Shown here: positions 5,779 to 8,342 of the stretch, one piece after another
How the letters are laid out: every line of letters starts with the position of its first letter
Position numbering within the stretch: position 1 is the first letter of the stretch
Source: Pseudanabaenaceae cyanobacterium MP8IB2.15
GTDB taxonomy: Bacteria; Cyanobacteriota; Cyanobacteriia; Pseudanabaenales; Pseudanabaenaceae
Direction: 5' to 3'
Length of the DNA: 8,342 nt
Assembly (NCBI GenBank): GCA_030248825.1
Contig: JARCMB010000437.1
Location: forward strand, 1-8,342
Position numbers and translations under genes: made by a program
Notes under the pieces: generated by a model
Told to the model about the DNA's origin: nothing
What the model saw: only the letters and a program-made list of their open reading frames with translations
Databases searched by the model: none

Positions 5779-6657
5779 CTAGTCTTGCTGATGTGAAAAC
5801 TTGTAAGCTCCAACCCAGGATAGCGAGATCGCCACTCCAGCTAAAACTAGCCAACCGTACCAACTAGCGTGACCACCATTCACTACCGCCCGCATCCCAG
5901 TGCTGGCATGAGTTAGCGGCAATGCATACACGAGTGCTTGCATTGCTGGGGGCAGTTGCGCTGGATCGAAAAAAGTCGCGCCCAGAAACGACATCGGCAC
6001 GATCGCAAAGTTATTAAATAATCCAACAGATTCGAGTGACTTGACGGTTAATCCCGCAATTACGCCCAAACCCGCAAACACCATGCAGTTCAGCAGCAAC
6101 AGGAGCAGAAATTCGGGATGGAGAAATCGCCAATTACCCGTAGCTAAAATTGCCACCAGAATCACCGAACCTGATGTCAGCAAGCCTCTGATCACACCCG
6201 CCATCATTTTGCCCAAATGCATCGCTAAAGGATGAATCGGTACCATCAGCATTTCTTCAAAGGTTTTGCTGTAGAGTCGATCGCCACAGATCGAAAAAGT
6301 TGTGCCGCCAAAACTAATCGTCATCGCCGACAATGCCACCATCCCAGGCAAAATAAAGCTGAGATAGTTACCCCCAAAAGCTGTGCTGCCCTTCATCGCA
6401 TTGCCTAAACCCAAACCAAACGCCAGAATGTAAATTAAAGGTGAAATTAAACCCGAAGAAATCACCTGATAGATTCGCACCCGCAAGTCTAGCCAGTCAC
6501 CCCATAAGATCGTGAGGCTATCTTGCCAAATTGCTTGGACTAGGGGCTGTCGATCGAAGTCTTTTCGGGGCAGGGCATTCTTAGCCTCGTCTTCAGGTAA
6601 TACAGATGTATTCACAAAATTTCTAGCTCGTTCGTTATAAATCTTTACCAGCATCAT
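5779..6657 (-). CDS. ABC-2 type transporter permease
   Basis: A 292-residue inner-membrane permease of the ABC-2 superfamily (DrrB/NodJ-like), the membrane half of exporters for drugs, polysaccharides or lipids. After a hydrophilic N-terminus of about 55 residues there are six probable membrane helices, near 63-85, 100-122, 148-173, 182-204, 209-230 and 268-286. Family signatures are the FILPGMVALSAM segment (101-112), the cytoplasmic GDRLYSKTFEEMLMVPIHP region (125-143) and the FFDPAQLPPAMQ loop with the following LPLTH (247-250), all typical of this permease group. The ATG pair at the start has no clear ribosome-binding site, and no alternative start appears before the first helix. The cognate ATPase gene is not adjacent: the neighbours are ppk2 (convergent) and a small unknown gene upstream. 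The partner must be elsewhere, as is common in cyanobacteria. Substrate unknown. Confidence 0.92.
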   Translation of the reverse strand: MMLVKIYNERARNFVNTSVLPEDEAKNALPRKDFDRQPLVQAIWQDSLTILWGDWLDLRVRIYQVISSGLISPLIYILAFGLGLGNAMKGSTAFGGNYLSFILPGMVALSAMTISFGGTTFSICGDRLYSKTFEEMLMVPIHPLAMHLGKMMAGVIRGLLTSGSVILVAILATGNWRFLHPEFLLLLLLNCMVFAGLGVIAGLTVKSLESVGLFNNFAIVPMSFLGATFFDPAQLPPAMQALVYALPLTHASTGMRAVVNGGHASWYGWLVLAGVAISLSWVGAYKFSHQQD

Positions 6658-6718
6658 ATAGCGATTAACTAGACATTCCCGAATTTTTCCGTCTCAAATC
6701 TTCTAGAAATTTAAAACC

Positions 6719-6781
6719 AAAAAATTAAAACCAAAAATTAAGGACAGAACTAGCTAGATACTTCCAGCCAATTCTGCCCTT
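6719..6781 (-). terminator. Probable intrinsic terminator of the 77-codon gene
   Basis: Read on the minus strand, AAGGGCAGAA (6781-6772) pairs with TTCTGTCCTT (6749-6740) as a 10-bp stem with one G-U wobble and a 22-base loop. It is followed directly by a T-rich run (TAATTTTTGGTTTTAATTTT). It lies about 40 bp past the stop codon of the minus-strand gene ending at 6818. The loop is longer than ideal and the T-tract is interrupted, but the arrangement fits rho-independent termination. It also lies upstream of the permease gene, so it would insulate that gene from read-through. Confidence 0.65.
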
Positions 6782-6804
6782 CTTGATATTTTAAAAAAAT
6801 CAAG
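6782..6804. repeat. Small A/T-rich hairpin
   Basis: CTTGAT (6782-6787) and ATCAAG (6799-6804) form a 6-bp inverted repeat around an A/T loop, between the unknown gene's stop codon and the larger terminator hairpin. It may contribute to a tandem terminator or 3'-end stability. It is weak on its own. Confidence 0.3.
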
Positions 6805-6817
6805 CAATAATTTTTTA

Positions 6818-7051
6818 TTACTGGCGTGAAGCAAATTTCTCAAATGCAGCCTGAGTTTCTTGAAGTAACTGACTGCGGCTGTCACCAGTTGGTCGATCGA
6901 AGCCAAGGTGAGGCACTAGATTACGAGATTGTAAAGCCATGTGTAGATGAAGGTTAGCAACATAATCACTTAGACCTTCACGAGACTCGCGATCGATACC
7001 AGTATTGAGCGAGGACGTAACAAAAGACGAAGATAAGGAATTAGATTGCAT
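6818..7051 (-). CDS. Small protein of unknown function (77 aa)
   Basis: A 77-residue hydrophilic protein that I do not recognise. The first 20 residues are rich in Ser, Thr and Asn and probably disordered. Residues 27-45 (LSDYVANLHLHMALQSRNL) could form an amphipathic helix, and the C-terminal 20 residues (SQLLQETQAAFEKFASRQ) are strongly helix-prone. There is no signal peptide, membrane segment, cysteine pair or metal motif. Support for a real gene comes from a convincing terminator shortly after the stop, an intergenic region of its own on both sides, and two CGATCG sites in frame, as in its neighbours. Against it, there is no Shine-Dalgarno sequence before the ATG, which is common in cyanobacteria. 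It is divergent from folP and codirectional with the ABC-2 permease, but the terminator separates them. A short regulatory or stress protein is possible; no function can be claimed. Confidence 0.6.
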   Translation of the reverse strand: MQSNSLSSSFVTSSLNTGIDRESREGLSDYVANLHLHMALQSRNLVPHLGFDRPTGDSRSQLLQETQAAFEKFASRQ

Positions 7052-7101
7052 TGGAGTATTTTCGTTCGTTTCTACTAAGTTAAGGTGAAAGTGATATGCA
7101 G

Positions 7102-7114
7102 TGCAAGCTTTGCA
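7102..7114. promoter_or_regulatory. Inverted repeat upstream of the 77-codon gene
   Basis: TGCAA and TTGCA flank a 3-bp centre containing an overlapping AAGCTT, about 50 bp before the minus-strand start at 7051. Its position in a divergent intergenic region is suitable for an operator, but no promoter boxes could be placed with confidence. Confidence 0.2.
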
Positions 7115-7150
7115 ACGAAGCGTAATAAATGCTCTACATAACTTTACCTA

Positions 7151-7179
7151 TGATTAGTTATAGCAATTTCTGCTAATCA
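7151..7179. promoter_or_regulatory. Inverted repeat immediately upstream of folP
   Basis: TGATTAG (7151-7157) and CTAATCA (7173-7179) are perfect 7-bp arms around a 15-base loop that contains a further GCA/TGC pair. The repeat ends three bases before the GTG codon at 7182 and 27 bases before the alternative ATG at 7206. If translation starts at the ATG, the hairpin would lie in the 5' untranslated leader and could affect initiation, or it could be a DNA-binding site. Confidence 0.35.
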
Positions 7180-7181
7180 AT

Positions 7182-8048
7182 GTGGCAACCAATCATTATA
7201 AACAAATGTGGCAAATCCGCGATCGAAAGTTTATTTGGGGACAGCGTACCTATCTGATGGCTGTTCTTAACATTACGCCTGATAGTTTTAGTGATGGTGG
7301 TTTATTTGGTTCTACGACTGAAGCGATCGACCATGCTGAGAGTTTGATTCCCTATGCCGACATTTTGGATATTGGGGGCGAGTCCACACGTCCTGGCGCA
7401 AAAGCCGTCAGTGTTGCCGAAGAACTAAAGCGGGTGATTCCTGCGATTACCTCAATTCGACCGCAATATCCCAATCTACCGATCTCGATCGACACGACTA
7501 AGGTAGCAGTAGCAGCAGCAGCTTTAGATGCGGGGGCAGACATAATTAATGATGTTTCGGCAGGGAGATTTGAGCCTGAGATCTTATCCCTCGCTGCCAA
7601 GCGTCAAGTTCCATTAATTTTGATGCACATGCAGGGAGAACCACGCACCATGCAACAACATCCTCACTATGATGATTTGATTGCAGAAGTGATCGCATTT
7701 TTCACCGAAAGGATCGCGGCGGCTGTTGATGCTGGCGTAGATCGATCGTTAATTGCGATCGATCCTGGGATTGGTTTTGGCAAAACTTTAGAACACAATT
7801 TGGAATTGCTGCGTCGGTTGCCAGAGTTTCGATCGTTGGGATGTCCCATGCTTGTGGGTGTGTCGCGCAAGAGTTTTATCGGCAAACTATGCGATCGGCC
7901 AATTCCCACCGAGCGCGTATTTGGGACTGCGGCTGCCTGTACGGTTTCGATCGCGGGTGGTGCAGATATTCTCCGAGTCCACGATGCCAGAGAAATCAAA
8001 GATGTCTGTCTGGTTAGCGATGCGATTTACCGCAAAGTTCACGGTTAA
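7182..8048 (+). CDS. folP: Dihydropteroate synthase
   Basis: Dihydropteroate synthase, the cytosolic folate-pathway enzyme that joins p-aminobenzoate to dihydropterin pyrophosphate and is the sulfonamide target. It is a TIM-barrel protein of 288 residues from GTG, a full family length. All signatures are visible: LNITPDSFSDGG (29-40), DIGGESTRPGA (63-73), SIDTTK with Asp104, NDVSAG with Asn123 (123-128), LMHMQGEP (147-154), DPGIGFGKT (194-202), GVSRKSF (226-232) and RVHD (265-268). The start is uncertain. GTG at 7182 adds eight residues; ATG at 7206 gives MWQIRDRKFIWGQRTYLM, closer to usual N-termini. Neither has a strong ribosome-binding site. The gene stands alone: no other folate gene is in the window. 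It is divergent from the 77-codon gene and followed by an IS630-family element. Confidence 0.97.
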   Translation: MATNHYKQMWQIRDRKFIWGQRTYLMAVLNITPDSFSDGGLFGSTTEAIDHAESLIPYADILDIGGESTRPGAKAVSVAEELKRVIPAITSIRPQYPNLPISIDTTKVAVAAAALDAGADIINDVSAGRFEPEILSLAAKRQVPLILMHMQGEPRTMQQHPHYDDLIAEVIAFFTERIAAAVDAGVDRSLIAIDPGIGFGKTLEHNLELLRRLPEFRSLGCPMLVGVSRKSFIGKLCDRPIPTERVFGTAAACTVSIAGGADILRVHDAREIKDVCLVSDAIYRKVHG

Positions 8049-8130
8049 AGCAAACTAGAAGCTGTGACCTATATATGTCAAGTGTTTTGAGTTATTTATC
8101 CCATCCATCGGAACCAGTGCCCTCTAGTGC

Positions 8131-8198
8131 TACAGCCTATTGAGCAAATATAAGGTACAATAGATAGGGCTAATAAATACTAGTTGACTGATAAAATT
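8131..8198 (+). mobile_element. Probable left end of the IS630-family element
   Basis: IS630/Tc1-mariner elements insert at TA and duplicate it. Ahead of the transposase ATG, a TA at 8131 opens the A/T-rich leader TACAGCCTATTGAGC, which would be a suitable terminal repeat start and carries a TACAAT -10-like box (8156-8161). The terminal repeat cannot be confirmed because the right end is outside the window, so this boundary is a guess. The 82 bp between the folP stop and this point hold no gene I can see. Confidence 0.35.
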
Positions 8199-8342
8199 AT
8201 GCCGTATTCACTAGATTTACGAAAAAAGATAGTATCAGCCTACGAAGCAGGAAAAACATCAATTCGTAAAGTTGCAAAACAGTTTATGGTCAACCCAAAA
8301 ACAGTTGAGAGGTTGATAAAGCAACAGAGAGAGACAGGGAAC
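8199..8342 (+). CDS. IS630-family transposase, N-terminal helix-turn-helix part
   Basis: Forty-eight codons from an ATG at 8199 remain open to the window edge. The sequence MPYSLDLRKKIVSAYEAG followed by TSIRKVAKQFMVNPKTVERL is the classic N-terminal helix-turn-helix of IS630-family transposases: the first helices bind the terminal repeats, and the recognition helix is around residues 31-42. The DDE/DDD catalytic domain lies downstream, outside the window. In many cyanobacterial IS630 elements the transposase is split into two overlapping frames, so a frameshift may follow. The gene is A-rich and lacks the CGATCG motif common in the resident genes, consistent with a mobile element. Family assignment is strong; completeness and activity cannot be judged. 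Confidence 0.9.
   Translation, partial: MPYSLDLRKKIVSAYEAGKTSIRKVAKQFMVNPKTVERLIKQQRETGN

Noticed and set aside
7667..7999. 110-codon minus-strand frame inside folP
   Set aside because: Antisense shadow; folP has every family motif in the plus frame across this stretch.
8064..8080. TGAC/GTCA inverted repeat after folP as a terminator
   Set aside because: Four base pairs with an A/T loop and no T-tract; below what I would support.
1..8342. CRISPR array, rRNA or complete tRNA genes
   Set aside because: No regularly spaced direct repeats and no recognisable rRNA or tRNA sequence were seen on either strand.

Overview
The window looks like a cyanobacterial chromosome segment. The hexamer CGATCG, the core of the cyanobacterial HIP1 repeat GCGATCGC, occurs about 43 times by hand count in 8.3 kb, where about two would be expected by chance. 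The gene content fits too: a Uma2/DUF820 nuclease, a PPK2 beside a small membrane protein, and a toxin-antitoxin remnant with a typical cyanobacterial PIN tail. The genus cannot be named from this.

Layout. The window is bracketed by two insertion elements that run off its edges. At the left is the N-terminal part of a TnpB (IS200/IS605 or IS1341 type, minus strand), with strong hairpins upstream that could be the element end. At the right is the N-terminal helix-turn-helix of an IS630-family transposase (plus strand). Next to tnpB is a small toxin-antitoxin module: an intact antitoxin-like gene overlaps by 4 bp a PIN toxin gene that keeps only its first and last codons. Then come a class II (GatY/KbaY-like) ketose-bisphosphate aldolase (+), a convergent 581-aa ABC half-transporter (-), a divergent Uma2-family nuclease (+), a two-gene unit of a small membrane-anchored protein and a class I-like PPK2 polyphosphate kinase (+), a convergent ABC-2 permease (-), a 77-codon unknown gene with a plausible intrinsic terminator (-), and folP, dihydropteroate synthase (+).

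How the genes fit together. Most are single-gene units of alternating orientation, so there is no long operon and no sign of one shared pathway. Only two pairs look transcriptionally linked: antitoxin with the toxin remnant, and the membrane protein with PPK2. Both transporter genes lack an obvious partner here: the half-transporter has Asp where the catalytic Walker B Glu is expected, and the ABC-2 permease has no ATPase gene beside it. I find no convincing undescribed multi-gene system. The points most worth a second look are the internally deleted toxin, the structured DNA and micro-ORF ahead of tnpB, the unknown 77-codon gene, the membrane protein-PPK2 pair, and the ambiguous folP start with its duplicated start-site sequence.
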